From the NCBI RefSeq assembly GCF_949987535.1, contig NC_080067.1, positions 76,223,985 to 76,287,984 on the forward strand: DNA of 64,000 nt, in the 5' to 3' direction. The notes under the pieces were generated by a model. The model was not told the origin of the DNA and did no database searches. It worked only from the letters and a program-made list of their open reading frames with translations. Of the stretch, positions 1 through 10,930 are shown one piece after another (within the stretch, counting starts at the first letter, position 1; every line of letters begins with the position of its first letter). Source of the stretch: Balaenoptera acutorostrata. Taxonomy: Eukaryota; Chordata; Mammalia; Artiodactyla; Balaenopteridae. The translations under genes and the position numbers were made by a program.

Positions 1-3000
1 GGGTATATGCTCAGTAGTGGAATTGCTGGGTCACATGATAGTTCTTTTTTTAGTTTTTTAAGGAACTTCCATACTGTTCTCCATAGTGCCTGTATCAATT
101 TACATTCCCATCAACAGTGCAAGAGGGTTCCCTTTTCTCCACACCCTCTCCAGCATTTGTTTTTTGTAAATTTTTTGATGATGCCCATTCTAACTGGTGT
201 GAGGTGATACCTCATTGTAGTTTTGATTTGCATTTCTCTAATAATAAGTGATGTTGAGCAGCTTTTCATGTGCCTCTTGGCCACCTGTATGTCTTCTTTG
301 GAGAAATGTCTATTTAGGTCTTCTGCCCATTTTTTGATTGGGTTGTTTGCTTCTTTAATATTGAGCTGCATGAGCTGTTTATATATTTTGGAGATTAATC
401 CTTTGTCCGTTGATTGATTTGCAAATATTTTCTCCCATTCTGAGGGTTGTCTTTTTGTCTTGTTTATAGTTTCCTTGCTGTGCAAAAGCTTTTAAGTTTC
501 ATTGGTCCCATTTGTTTATTTTTGTCTTTATTTCCATTACTCTAGGAGATGGGTCAAAAAAGATCTTGCTGTGATTTATGTCAAAGAATGTTCTTCCTAG
601 GTTTTCCTGTGAGAGTTTTAGAGTGTCTGGTCTTACATTTAGGTCTCTAATCCATTTTGAGTTTATTTTTGTATATGGTGTTAAGGAGTGTTCTAATTAC
701 ATTCTTTTACATGTAGCTGTCCAGTTTTCCCAGCACCACTTATTGAAGAGACTGTCTTTTCTCCATTGTATATCCTTGCCTCCTTTGTCATAGATTAGTT
801 GACCATAGGTGCGTGGGTTTATCTCTGTGATTTCTATCCTGTTCCATTGATCTATATTTCTGTCTTTGTTCTAGTACCATATTGTCTTCATTACTGTAGC
901 TTTGTAGTATAATCTGAAGTCAGGGAGTCTGATTCCTCCAGCTCCGTCTTTTTCACTCAAGATTGCTTTGGCTATTCAAGGTCTTTTGTGTCTCCATACA
1001 AATTTTAAGATTTTTTTTTGGTTCCAGTTCTGTAAAAAATGCCATTGGTAATTTCATAAGGATTGCATTGAATGTGTTGATTGCTTTGGGTAGTACAGTC
1101 ATTTTCACAATATTGATTCTTCCAATCCAAGAACATGGTATATCTCTCCATCTGTTTGTGTCATCTTTGACTTCTTTCATCGGTATCTTATAGTTTTCTG
1201 AGTACAGGTCTTTTGCCTCCTTAAGTAGGTTTATTCCTGGGTATTTTATTCTTTTTGTTTCAGTGGTGAATGGGATTGTTTCCTTAATTTCTTCTTCTGA
1301 TCTTTCGTTGTTAGTGTATAGGAATGCAAGAGATTTCTGTGCATTAATTTTGTAGCCTGCAACTTTACCAAATTCATTGATTAGCTCTAGTAGTTTTCTG
1401 GTGGCATCTTTAGGATTCTCTATGTATAGTATCATGTCATCTGCAAACAGTGATGGTTTTACTTCTTCTTTTCCCATTTGTATTCTTTTTATTTCTTTTT
1501 CTTCTCTGATTGCTGTGGCTAGGACTTCCAAAACTATGTTGAATAATAGTGGTGATAGTGGGCAACCTTGTCTTGTTCATGATCTTAGTGGAAATGGTTT
1601 CAGTTTTTCACCATTGAGAATGATGTTGGCTATGGGTTTGTCATATATGGCCTTTATTATGTTGAGGTAGGTTTCCTCTATACCCACTTTTTGGAGAATT
1701 TTTATCATAAATGGGTGTTGAATTTTGTCAAAAGCTTTTTCTGCATTTATTGAGATGATCATATGGTTTTTCTCCTTCAGTTTGTTAACATGGTGTATCA
1801 CATTGATTGATTTGCGTATTTTGAAGAATCCTTGCGTCCCTGGGATAAATCACACTTGATCATGGTATATGATCCTTTTAGTGTATTGTTGGATTCTGTT
1901 TGCTACTATTTTGTTGAGGATTTTTGCATCTATATTCATCAGTGATATTGGTCTGTAATTTTCTTTTTCTGTAGTATCTTTGTCTGGTTTTGGTATCAGG
2001 GTAATGGTGGCCTTGTAAAATGAATATGGGAGTGTTCTTTCCTCTGCAATTTTTTGGAAGAGTTTGAGAAGGGTGGGTGTTAGCTCGTCTCTAAATGTTT
2101 GGTAGAATTCACCTGTGAAACTATCTGGTCCTGGAATTTTGTTTGTTGGGAGATTTTTAATCACAGTTTCAATTTCATTACTTGTGATTGGTCTGTTCAT
2201 ATTTTCTGTTTCTTCCTGATTTCATGTGGGAAGTTTATACCTTTCTAAGAATTTGTCCATTTCTTCCAGGTTGTCCATTTTATTGGCATAGAGTTGCTTT
2301 TAGTAGTCTCTTATGACGCTTTGTATTTATGCAGTGTCCGTTGTAACTTCTCCTTTTTCATTTCTAATTTCATCGCTTTGAGTCCTCTCCCTCTTTTTCT
2401 TGATGAATCTGGCTAAAGGTTTATCAATTTTGTTTATCTTCTCAGAGAACCAGCTTTTCATTTTATTGACCTTTGCTATTGTTTTCTTTGTTTCTATTTC
2501 ATTTATTTCTGCTCTGATCTTTATGATTTCTTTCCTTCTACTAACTTTGGGTTTTGTTTGTTCTTCTTTCTCTAGTTCCTTTAGGCATAAGTTTAGGTTG
2601 CTTATTTGAGATTTTTCTCGTTTCTTAGGTAGGATTGTATTGCTATAAACTTCCCTCTTAGAAATGCTTTTGCTGCATCCCATAGGTTTTGGATGGTTTT
2701 GGTTTCATTGTCATTTGTTTGTAGGTATTTTTTGATTTCTTCTTTGATTTCTTCAGTGGTCCCTTGGTTATTTAGTAATGTGCTGTTTAACCTTCACATG
2801 TTTGTGTTTCTTATGTTTATTTCCCTGTCATTTATTTATAATCTCATAGCGTTGTGGTTGGAAAAGTTGCTTGATATGATTTCAATTTTCTTAATTTTAC
2901 CGAGGCTTGATTTGTGACCCAAGATGTGATGTATCCTGGAGAAAGTTCCATGTGCACTTGAGAAGAAAGTGTAATCTGCTGTTTTCGGATGGAATGTCCT

Positions 3001-3533
3001 ATAAATATCAATTAAATCTATCTGGTCTATTGTGTCATTTAAAGCTTGTGTTTCCTTATTAATTTTCTCTCTGGATGATCTGTCCTTAAGTGTAAGTGAG
3101 GTGTTAAAGTCCCCCACTATTACTGTGTTACTGTTGATTTCCTCTTTTATAGCTGTTAGCATTGACCTTATGTATTGAGGTGCTCCTATATTGGGTACAT
3201 ATATATTTATAATTTTTATATCTTCTTCTTGGATTGATCCCTAGATCATTATGTAGTGTCCTTCCTTGTTTCTTGTAACATTCTTATTTTAAATTCTATT
3301 TTATCTAATACGAGTATTGTTCCTCCAGCTTTCTTTTGATTTCTATTTGCATGGAATATCTTTTTCCATCCCCTCACTTTCAGTCTGTATGTGTCCTTAG
3401 GTCTGAAGTGGGTCTCTTGTAGACAGCATATAGATGTTTTTGTATCCACTCAGTAAGCCTGTGTCTTTTGGTTAGAGAATTTAATCCATTGACATTTAAG
3501 GTAATTATCGATATGTATGTTCCTATTACCATT
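1..3533 (-). pseudogene. L1 ORF2 remnant (endonuclease and reverse transcriptase), interrupted
   Basis: The intact family protein is about 1,275 residues, with an N-terminal APE-like endonuclease, a central reverse transcriptase and a C-terminal cysteine-rich region; it nicks DNA and primes reverse transcription. The likely start codon is at 3531-3533. The frame is broken into blocks: endonuclease pieces at 3249-3449 (with the catalytic-region residues CCLQETH) and 2836-3162 (with VGDFN), reverse transcriptase pieces at 1850-2200 ([12 protein letters not shown]), 1577-1801 ([13 protein letters not shown]) and 953-1531 ([14 protein letters not shown], the FADD catalytic motif), and a C-terminal piece at 111-485 with a CWRGC motif. 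Several frameshifts and stops separate these blocks, so no functional protein is expected. Confidence 0.93.
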
Positions 3534-3590
3534 TTCTTAATTGTTTTGGGTTTGTTTTTGTAAGTCCTTTTCTTCTCTTGTGTTTCCCAC

Positions 3591-4518
3591 TTAGAGACAT
3601 TCCTTTAGCATTTGTTGTAGAGCTGGTTTGGTGGTGCTGAATTCTCTTAGCTTTTGCTTGTCTGTAAAGCTTTTGATTTCTCCGTCGACTCTGAATGAGA
3701 TCCTTGTCAGGTAGAGCAATCTTGGTTGTAGGTTCTTCCCTTTCATCACTTTAAATATATCTTGCCACTTCCTTCTGGCCTGTAGAGTTTCTGCTGAGAA
3801 ATCAGCTGTTAACCTTATGGGAGTTCCCTTGTATGTTATCTGTTGTTTTTCCTTTGTTGCTTTTAATAATTTTTCTTTGTCTTTAATTTTTTTCAGTTTG
3901 ATTACTATATGTCTCTGTGTGTTTCTCCTTGGGTTTATCCTGCCTGGGACTCTGCGCTTCCTGGACTTGGGTGGCTATTTCCTTTCCCATGTTAGGGAAG
4001 TTTTCGACTATAATCTCTTCAAATATTTTCTCAGGTTCTTTCTCTCTCTCTTCTCTTTCTGGGACCCCTATCATGCAAATGTTGGTGTGTTTAATGTTAT
4101 CCCAGAGGTCTCTTAGGCTGTCTTCATTTCTTTTCATTCTTTTTTCTTTATTGTGTTCTGCGGCAGTGAATTCCACCATTCTGTCTTCCAGGTCACTTAT
4201 CCGTTCTTCTGCCTCAGTTATTCTGCTATTGATTCCTTCTACTGTATTTTTCATTTCAGTTATTGTATTGTTCATCTCTATTTGTTTGTTCTTTAATTCT
4301 TCTAGATGTTTGTTCTTTAATTCTTCTAGGTCTTTGTTAAACATTTCTTGCATCTTCTCAATCCTTGCCTCCATTCTTTTTCCGAGGTCCTGGATCATCT
4401 TCACTATCATTATTCTGAATTCTTTTTGTGGAAGGTTGCGTATCTCCACTTCATTTAATTGTTTTCCTGGGGTTTTATTTTGTTCCTTCAGCTGGTACAT
4501 AGTTCTCTGCCTTTTCAT
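3591..4518 (-). pseudogene. L1 ORF1 remnant (RNA-binding chaperone), frameshifted
   Basis: ORF1 proteins trimerise through a coiled coil and bind L1 RNA through an RRM and a C-terminal domain. The frame opens with MKRQRTMYQLKEQNK at 4518. A charged coiled coil follows (roughly residues 40-120, rich in LEELKNK and ITEAEERISDLEDR), then the start of the RRM-like core (ICMIGVPEREE). The frame runs 211 codons to 3883, but the last 20 or so residues are out of register. The normal C-terminus continues in another frame to a stop near 3591, and the interval is not a multiple of three, consistent with a net frameshift. The coiled coil has an in-frame 8-residue duplication at 4283-4330. Confidence 0.9.
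4283..4330 (-). repeat. 24-bp tandem duplication in the L1 ORF1 coiled coil
   Basis: Bases 4283-4306 and 4307-4330 are the same 24-bp unit with one difference at the last base. On the minus strand they encode consecutive copies of LEELKNK plus one residue. An 8-residue insertion does not match the 7-residue heptad period. Confidence 0.9.
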
Positions 4519-5424
4519 TTTTTCTGTCTTTCTGTGAATGTGCTTTTCATTCCACAGGTTGCAGGATTGTAGTTCTTCTTGTTTCTGCTGTCTGCCTTCT
4601 GGTGGATGAGGCTATCTAAGAGGCTTATGCAAGCTTCCTGATGGGAGGGACTGGTGGTGGGTAGAGATGGGTGTTGCTCCGGTGGGCAGAGCTCAGTAAA
4701 ACTTTAATCTGCTTGTCTGCTGTTGGGTTGAGTTGAGTTCCCTCCCAGTTGGTTGTTTGGCCTGAGATGACCAAGCACTGGAGGCTACAGACTCTTTGGT
4801 GGGGCTAATGGCAGACTCCAGGATGGCTCATGCCAAGGAGTACTTCTCAGAACCTCTGCTGCCAGTGTCCTTGTCCCTGTGGTGAGCCACAGCCTCCCCC
4901 CGCCTCTTCAGTAGACCCTCCAACAGTAGCAGGTAGGCCTGGTTCAGTCTCCTATGGGGTCACTGCTCCTTCCCCCTGGGTCCTGATGCACACACTACTT
5001 TGTGTGTGCCCTCCAGGAGTGGAGTCTCTGTTTCCCCCAGTCCTGTCAAAGTTCTGCAATCAAACCCTGCTAGCCTTCAAAGTCTGATTCTCTGGGGTTT
5101 CCCCTCCCATTGCTGTACCCCCAGGTTGGGAAACCTGACAAGGGGCTCAGAATCTTCACTCCAGTGGGTGGACTTCTGTGGTATAAGTATTCTCCAATTT
5201 GTGAGTCACCCACCCAGTGGTTATGGGATTTGATTTTATTGTGATTGCGCCCCTCCTACCTTCTCATTGTGGCTTCTCCTTTGTCTTTGGATGTGGGGTA
5301 TCTATTTTGGTGAGTTCCAGTGTCTTCCTGTTGATGATTGTTCAGCAGTTAGTTGTGATTCTGGTGCTCTTGCACGAGGGAGTGAGTGTACATCCTTCTA
5401 CTCCGCCATCTTGAACCAATCTCT
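4519..5424 (-). promoter_or_regulatory. L1 5' UTR with internal promoter region
   Basis: About 900 bp lie between the ORF1 start and the 5' boundary. The 5'-most bases carry the 'AAGATGGCGG' sequence seen at mammalian L1 starts, which in human L1 overlaps a YY1 site. The block is GC-richer than the ORFs. Promoter activity is inferred from the family and not visible directly. Confidence 0.7.
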
Positions 5425-5435
5425 CTGTACTCAGG

Positions 5436-5692
5436 CAGCCTGGTATTGTGGAGAAACCATGTGGGATCTTAGGTGTCAGGCAGACCTAAGTTCTAGTTGT
5501 GGTTCTGTCACTTGCTGACTGAGGGACTTTGAGTGATTTACTTAGCTAACCTCTTGAAGCTCAATTTCTTCATCTGTAAAATGAGGATGGTAATATGCAT
5601 CTTGCTCTTTGAGGATTAGAGATCATACATGTAAAACCCCACCATGGTGTTTGGCACTTAGTAGGTGCTCAACAAATGGCATCCATTATTAT
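5436..5692 (+). mobile_element. MIR SINE, nearly full length
   Basis: A complete MIR pattern is present: 'GTGGAGAAACCATGTGGGAT', a tRNA-like middle, then 'TTCTTCATCTGTAAAATGAG', and a tail with 'GGCACTTAGTAGGTGCTCAA' typical of the shared MIR/L2 3' end. It lies only about 10 bp from the L1 5' end. Confidence 0.9.
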
Positions 5693-6447
5693 GGGCCAAG
5701 TGCTCCTCTTCTGGGCTCTAAAGCACTTTGTGCATCCATCTACTGGGTCACTAACCATGATGGACTAAAACAACTTGGTCATTATGACTCTCTCCCAAGC
5801 CTAGCCTCCACCAGACTGCTAGCTTCTTAAGGACATCTTCTTCAGCTTAGTTTCCCCATCAGCTACCCCAGAGCAGATATCCTGGATGGGACCTTCATTC
5901 TGCATGATAGAAGGAAGCCTGGGAGGTGGGCCCTGCCCTAGAGATGTCATGGGAAGATTTGTTTTACTGAGGTGGCATTGGAAGCACAGGTCTTCAAACA
6001 AGATAGTCACATGGGACCCCGTGTGAGTCCGCAAGGAGCTGAAGGTCATTTTTCAAACTTTGCAAGCAATCTAATTGTGGAAATCTCAAGGAAAGAAGCT
6101 TGGATCAGGAAAACTGGCCAGAACACTCGGTACTAACAAGTTGGCTGATTCACCCAAACTCACACATATGGCTCTATAATTCTGGAGAGTATATCTTTCT
6201 GAATGAAAAAAAAGAAAGAAAACACAAAAGAAAAAAAGACATGAAAATCAGGATACATAGTGTGATTAAAGACCGTTTCCAGGTACCAGGTATAAGAAGG
6301 AATACAAAAGAGTAGTAGCTTGGATATCTGGCCATGGGAATTTTCAAGTCATTTGAATGGTTCCATGAGTCATTTGAATGGTTCTCTGAAGTTAGGGACA
6401 TTATAGGTTACTAACAGGTGGAAACTCAGAGTGGCTTATCTGCTCAC
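5693..6447. other. Unassigned stretch
   Basis: I see no recognisable repeat or gene. A purine-rich run (AAAGAAAGAAAACAC) lies near 6208-6240. Short reading frames here have no family features. Confidence 0.5.
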
Positions 6448-6449
6448 TG

Positions 6450-6893
6450 TAGTAGTTTCCTAGGGTTGCCATAACAAATTATCACAAACTGAGTGGTTTA
6501 ATTTATTGTGTCCCTTTTCTGGAGGTCACTTCTAGAGGCCAGAAGTCTTATATCAAGGTGTTGGCAGGGTTAATTCCTTCTTGGAGATTCAGAGGGAGAG
6601 TCTATCCCATGCCTCTCTCCTATCTTCTGGTGGCTGCTGGCAATCCTTCACGTTCCTTGGTTTTTAGATGCATAACACCAATCGATCTGATCTTTGCATG
6701 GTATTGTCCCTGTGTCCAAATGTTCCTCTTCTTATGAGGACACCAGTCACTGAATTAGGGCCCCCTCCCCCCAGTGACCTCTTCTTAACCTGATTATATC
6801 TGCAAAGACTCTATTTCCAAAGAAGGCCACGTTCATAAGTACAAGGAGTTAGGATTTCAACATATTTTTCGAGGGGGCACAATTCACCCTGCA
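6450..6893 (-). mobile_element. MLT1-type LTR (ERVL-MaLR), solo
   Basis: On the plus strand it begins 'GTTTCCTAGGGTTGCCATAA', contains 'CTTCTTATGAGGACACCAGT' and 'TGCAAAGACTCTATTTCCAA', and ends near 'GGGGGCACAATTCACCC', which is the reverse complement of the MLT1 LTR pattern. No internal retroviral region is attached, so it is a solitary LTR, noncoding and ancient. Confidence 0.85.
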
Positions 6894-6894
6894 A

Positions 6895-7350
6895 AACTTC
6901 CAGGCCCTCCTGCTGCCCTTCCACCCTTGCCCACTGTTCACTAGCCTCTGCGAGCTATTTACAGTTCTGCAAACTGACCGTATTTTCACACCTCCGTGTC
7001 TGCACACATGCTGGGCCTTCAGCCAGGAATGTTCCCATCCACCCCTTCTCTTCCACCTGCGTAACTCCCAAATATCTTTTAAAACGTGAGGACTTTTCCC
7101 CTTTTCTGTGACCCTTTGCCTCCCTCCCGCCATCTCTCCGAATGAGTGACTAGATTCTCGGTGCCCCCCAGATCCATCTCGAATGTGACATTTAGCGAGA
7201 CAGATGGTGACAGATTGTTGGCACACTTGCCCTTCCCACTAGACTGCAAGTTCTGTGAGGACAGAGCCCATACATGTTTATCACTGTGTGCCCTGGGCCC
7301 ACTACACGGTGGACATCCCATGACACAAGACTCAGCACGTGGTAGGAGGC
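6895..7350 (+). mobile_element. L2 LINE 3' fragment
   Basis: It shows the degenerate C-terminal ORF plus 3' UTR pattern of L2 (CR1 clade): 'GGAATGTTCCCATCCACCCC', then 'CCCACTAGACTGCAAGTTCT', then 'GAGGACAGAGCCCATA'. The MLT1 LTR abuts its left edge. No open frame survives. Confidence 0.75.
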
Positions 7351-7854
7351 TTAACTCATGCTTGTGGCTTTCCGTGGTCTGATTGAACGGGACAGCCTGG
7401 CCAAGCCAAATTGTGCCATTTCCATGGGGTCAAGTGTGGGTTGCCAGTGAATTTCCAACCTGATTTCCTCTGCTCCCAGCCTCCCTGGGAGGTCTCCCTG
7501 CTGGACCTAGTCAGGCCCAGCCCAATGCAAGCTGTCAAGCCAGGCCGGTCCCTCCCTCAGTCTGCTTTCACGGAGACTGCAAATAGGGGCTTTTGGCCCA
7601 TGGGTCTCAGTGCCACAATGCAGCATTCAGTGGTTGCTGTGGGGTGCCCCTGTGTGTGTGTGGGCAGCTCATGGTCCAAGGCCAGCAAAGCCCCATAAAA
7701 ATGTCAGGCCTGTGCAAAGGCCAGCGCTCTTTGGGCTTTTTGCTCTCCTCACTAGCAGTTTTCTTCTTAGTCACCTGTCTCCTTAAAATAGGCCCTTCCT
7801 TCTCTCCATCCGGGATTCCTGCTCTCTGATGCTCTTACTGACAAGCATAGCAAA
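7351..7854. other. Unassigned stretch
   Basis: Nothing recognisable. GC content is moderate and short chance frames are present on both strands. Confidence 0.5.
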
Positions 7855-8095
7855 GCAGAGGTCAGAAGAGAAACTGTGCACATATTCATGGCATCTCAGA
7901 GCTTGGAAGTGCTCTGGAAAGAGAGTGTCTTGTCCAATCCTTCTTCCTGTAGATGGGGAAACAGAGGCTTGGGATGGGAGAGGGACTTGCCTACGATTAT
8001 ACAGAAAAGTGCCGAGAGAGAGAGAGAGAAGGTGGAGCTGATTCTGTGACCCAGACCAGAACTCTTTCCCTTCAACCACACTGTCTCCGCCTGTC
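7855..8095 (-). mobile_element. MIR-family SINE
   Basis: The plus strand reads 'GATGGGGAAACAGAGGCTTG', then a degraded 'acttgcctacgattatacag', then a tail with 'CCAGACCAGAACTC', which is the antisense MIR core. A short (GA)n run at about 8014-8031 interrupts it. Confidence 0.7.
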
Positions 8096-8560
8096 TCTTC
8101 CATGAATTAAGAGAGTTAAGGTTTAATTGCCTTTAATAGCAGAACAAACTACGTAAAAAGTTTGCTTAAACCCCTCCTCTGCCAATGTCCGCTTAAAAGG
8201 GTACTACCTATTCAAAGAGGTACTGTCCCCATTGGAAGGGACTTCTGCCCAGGACAGAGCAGAGACAGTGTTTGCTGTCCGGGGCGTTGGCATCCACACA
8301 TCACTGTTAGTGGAGACCACATCTCGTGGGGTATTACCAAGATAAAAACAGACTTGGATGTTGACTCTCAATTCAAAGTGAGCCCATTTAAACCTCTCAT
8401 TAAAATAAAAACTGGTTCATCCTTTACCACTTATTTATAAGGCCCAAGTGTTCACTTCAATTAAGTGCCTTAAAAATAAAGGGGGAGAAAGGGATACTTG
8501 GATTCCTTTGAAACTCAAGTCAACAAGAGCCAAATGAAACAGCAACTCTCTCAATTTGTG
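8096..8560. other. AT-rich unique stretch, possible regulatory sequence
   Basis: No repeat family was recognised. It is AT-rich with several TTAA/TTAAA and AATTAAG motifs between 8105-8160 and 8370-8480, contrasting with GC-richer surroundings. Conservation cannot be judged from one sequence. Confidence 0.35.
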
Positions 8561-8562
8561 GG

Positions 8563-8935
8563 CGTTGAGCCCGTCACCACTTTTCTCCAGCTCTTCCCCT
8601 CCCCGCTGTTCCCCAGTGTAAGCCCTAATGTTGTGATCAGCAGAAGCTCACATCCCTCAGTCTGGCTTCAAGACCTCCACCTGGGTCTGCCTCCACCTGC
8701 CCTCATCCACTTCTGCTTCCATTCTCACACCTCACCTTATTGATGTGCGTTCCTTCACTCTACCTGTGCTGCCTCCTTTTTTTTCTTTGCTTGGATTCCC
8801 TCTCCTTCCTTCCTCCCCAGCCGCCTCCTCCCACTTGCTTCTGTCTCTACCTGTCTAAACCCTCAATCCACTCTCCAGGCCATAAAACAGTCTTGCATCT
8901 TTCCAATCCAATATTTCCTCCGTGAATGTCCCAGG
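8563..8935 (+). mobile_element. Probable degraded L2 fragment in C/T-rich DNA
   Basis: Pyrimidine-rich sequence with L2-like phrases ('CTCATCCACTTCTGCTTCC', 'CATAAAACAGTCTTGCATC'). The match is weak and a simple low-complexity C/T-rich origin is possible. Confidence 0.4.
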
Positions 8936-9004
8936 CACACGATTTGCCTCTTATATGGAACCCACGGCTTCCTGCCTCTTGATGGATTCTCTCTTCACTC
9001 ATGT

Positions 9005-9395
9005 CCCTTGACTCTTTATCTAACCATTTACCAAATGCCGTCCACGTGCCAGCCACTGTGCTTGCCCCAAGGAGCTCCCATCCCAACATGGAAGACAGAA
9101 GACAATTATCACAGAGCAGCCACTGCCACAAGATTTCAAATTTATTCTGAGGGCAATGGGAGGTCATCGAAGGGTTTTAAAGAGGCAGAGTGGTGATAGG
9201 AACAGATCTGCATTTTGAGGGGTGTTCTGGGAATGACATGGAGGACAGATTTGGTGAGGGTGGGAATGTGGGCATGAGGGAAATGATGGTGTCAGCATGA
9301 AGGTTGAAAGGTTAATTAGGAGGATATTGCAATAATCCCAGCAAAATATGAAGGTATGTCCCAAGGGAGTAACAGAAGGAATACAGAGGGGCACA
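9005..9395 (-). mobile_element. L2 LINE 3' fragment
   Basis: The plus strand shows the antisense L2 order: 'CCATTTACCAAATGCCGTCC', 'CCCAAGGAGCTCCCATCC', then 'GGCAATGGGAGGTCATCGAA' and 'GGAGGATATTGCAATAATCC', which correspond to the reverse-transcriptase C-terminal coding part read backwards. All frames are broken. Confidence 0.8.
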
Positions 9396-10018
9396 TATGT
9401 GGGCTAGAACTGACAGGAAGTGGTGACTGTAGGCAGGGACGCTCTATGTCCACGACCCCTCAGTTTCAGGGTGGGGCTCTTGCGTGGAGGGTGACGTCAG
9501 CCCCGGCACAGGAACAGTGAGAGCAGGATTGGGTCTGAGGGAAGGGCTGCAGTGCTCACTCCAGCCCGTGTAGAGGAGACTGGGGGGGTGGGAAGAAAGA
9601 GATCTCGGCAGTGACACAGATCTGTGGCTGTGGAGCTGAGGTCCCCAGCAGGCTGTACGTACTCACAGACATATTCTCCCTATTGGCCCTTGAGGTCAGG
9701 AAGAGGGACTGAGCATCACTCCTGTCTATTTTCTTTCTCTCTTGAATATAATAGATTCTCATTTGCTCTTTAAATCAACCAAAGATTGAAACTCCAAGAC
9801 AGACACTATAAGTGGAAAGAAGGCAGCCACATTTATGGGGCAGACTAACTAGTGAGAGTGTAATCACTCTGATTTGCTACTCGCTGCAGCTCTTTGACCC
9901 AGGTTTCTTCCCCTACACCGGAGATGCTGATACCCGGGACACAAGACCACCATGAGGCCATGATGTCACGATGGCACGTGTTCTCATCAGCCAGTTCCGT
10001 GAGTTTGTGGAAGAAGCA
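9396..10018. other. Unassigned stretch
   Basis: No recognised repeat or gene. GC-moderate sequence. Confidence 0.45.
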
Positions 10019-10019
10019 T

Positions 10020-10185
10020 GGGCATCAGCCTTGAGAGTTTGCAGTTGTATTTCTGGCCATGCCTTTGGATAAGCCATTTTCCTTTACTGGATGCTAGTTT
10101 CCTCTTTTGTAAACTGAGGAAGATTGGATGGCAGGATCTGGAAGGCTATCTCCAAGTTGAAGATGTTACAACCCAGAGACACCAT
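10020..10185 (+). mobile_element. MIR fragment
   Basis: It contains 'GGATAAGCCATTTTCCTTTA', 'GTTTCCTCTTTTGTAAACTG' and 'GGATGGCAGGATCTGGAAGG', a degraded MIR core and 3' half. Confidence 0.6.
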
Positions 10186-10202
10186 GAGAAAATACTGACT
10201 TA

Positions 10203-10300
10203 AAGAACTGTACTGTTTTGCTTTGCTGTGCAGCAGAAATTAACACAGCATTGTAAATCAACTGTATTTCAATTAAAAAATTAAAAAAAAAATAAAGTCC
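10203..10300 (+). mobile_element. Very short L1 3' end (5'-truncated)
   Basis: About 100 bp matching the same 3' terminus seen in the 57-kb L1: 'GCAGAAATTAACACAGCATT', 'GTAAATCAACTGTATTTCAA', followed by an A-rich tail with AATAAA. It is a dead-on-arrival L1 insertion; a clear target duplication was not found. Confidence 0.75.
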
Positions 10301-10734
10301 AACAGAACAACCCCCTCATCCAAAAAGAATTGTAATCACACCAGACACACCTCCAGGCTCATGAAATGAGAAAAAAGATAGCAAAATGACTATCAAATGT
10401 TCCTTACTTAAGACAGCCAAGCCTTAGAGAACTACTCGCTGAAGTCTGCTCCTCCCTAGGAGAACAGAAGTTCATATTTTCTTTCCTCCACAAACAGATG
10501 AAGGGACCTCTTAGCATTGGGGATGTCTAGACCTGCACTGATGACAAATGAACCATATTCACATTTCCCGTCAAATAACAAGTCACTTTGTGCGAAGAAT
10601 GCAGAGATTTGGTAATTGTTGATGCCAGAGGAAGAGGATGGGGCTGTGGAAGCATGGAAGCTTTGGACGGGGGTGGAGCTATGGTGGGGACACCCAGTTG
10701 ATTGGTGGATTCTGCCATGATTGCACGTGTTGTG
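10301..10734. other. Unassigned stretch
   Basis: No gene or repeat recognised. The overlapping frames on both strands (longest 123 codons on the minus strand) have no family features. Confidence 0.45.
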
Positions 10735-10930
10735 TTGAAAAGACCATAGGATCGAATTCCTGGCATGATGGGGCTGGAATCCTGCCTCTGCCACCTCCTC
10801 GCAATAGGAATTCGGATAGTTACTCAACCTCTCTTAGCCTCTGTCTCATCTACAGGATGAGAATAGTAACAACCTGGGGAGCAATGGTGAGGATGAGATG
10901 TGAGAAGGTAGGACCTGGCGCAGAGGATAT
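10735..10930 (+). mobile_element. MIR SINE
   Basis: It contains 'TCCTGCCTCTGCCACCTCCT', 'TACTCAACCTCTCTTAGCCT' and 'CATCTACAGGATGAGAATAG', the MIR core in plus orientation. Confidence 0.75.

Larger units (their letters stand above)
1..5424 (-). mobile_element. LINE-1 retrotransposon, 5'-complete, 3' end cut off by the window
   Basis: Read on the minus strand, this stretch has the full L1 order: a 5' UTR starting near 5424 with a 'CAAGATGGCGGAG' start typical of mammalian L1s, ORF1 (4518 down to about 3591), a short inter-ORF spacer, and ORF2 (from about 3533 to beyond base 1). The ORF2 C-terminus is reached at the left edge, so the 3' UTR, poly(A) and one target-site copy lie outside. Both ORFs carry frameshifts and stops, so this copy cannot move itself. 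The complete 5' end is notable because most L1 copies are 5'-truncated. The flanking target duplication cannot be tested here. Confidence 0.95.

Noticed and set aside
3917..4537. 206-codon plus-strand open frame
   Set aside because: It is the antisense shadow of L1 ORF1.
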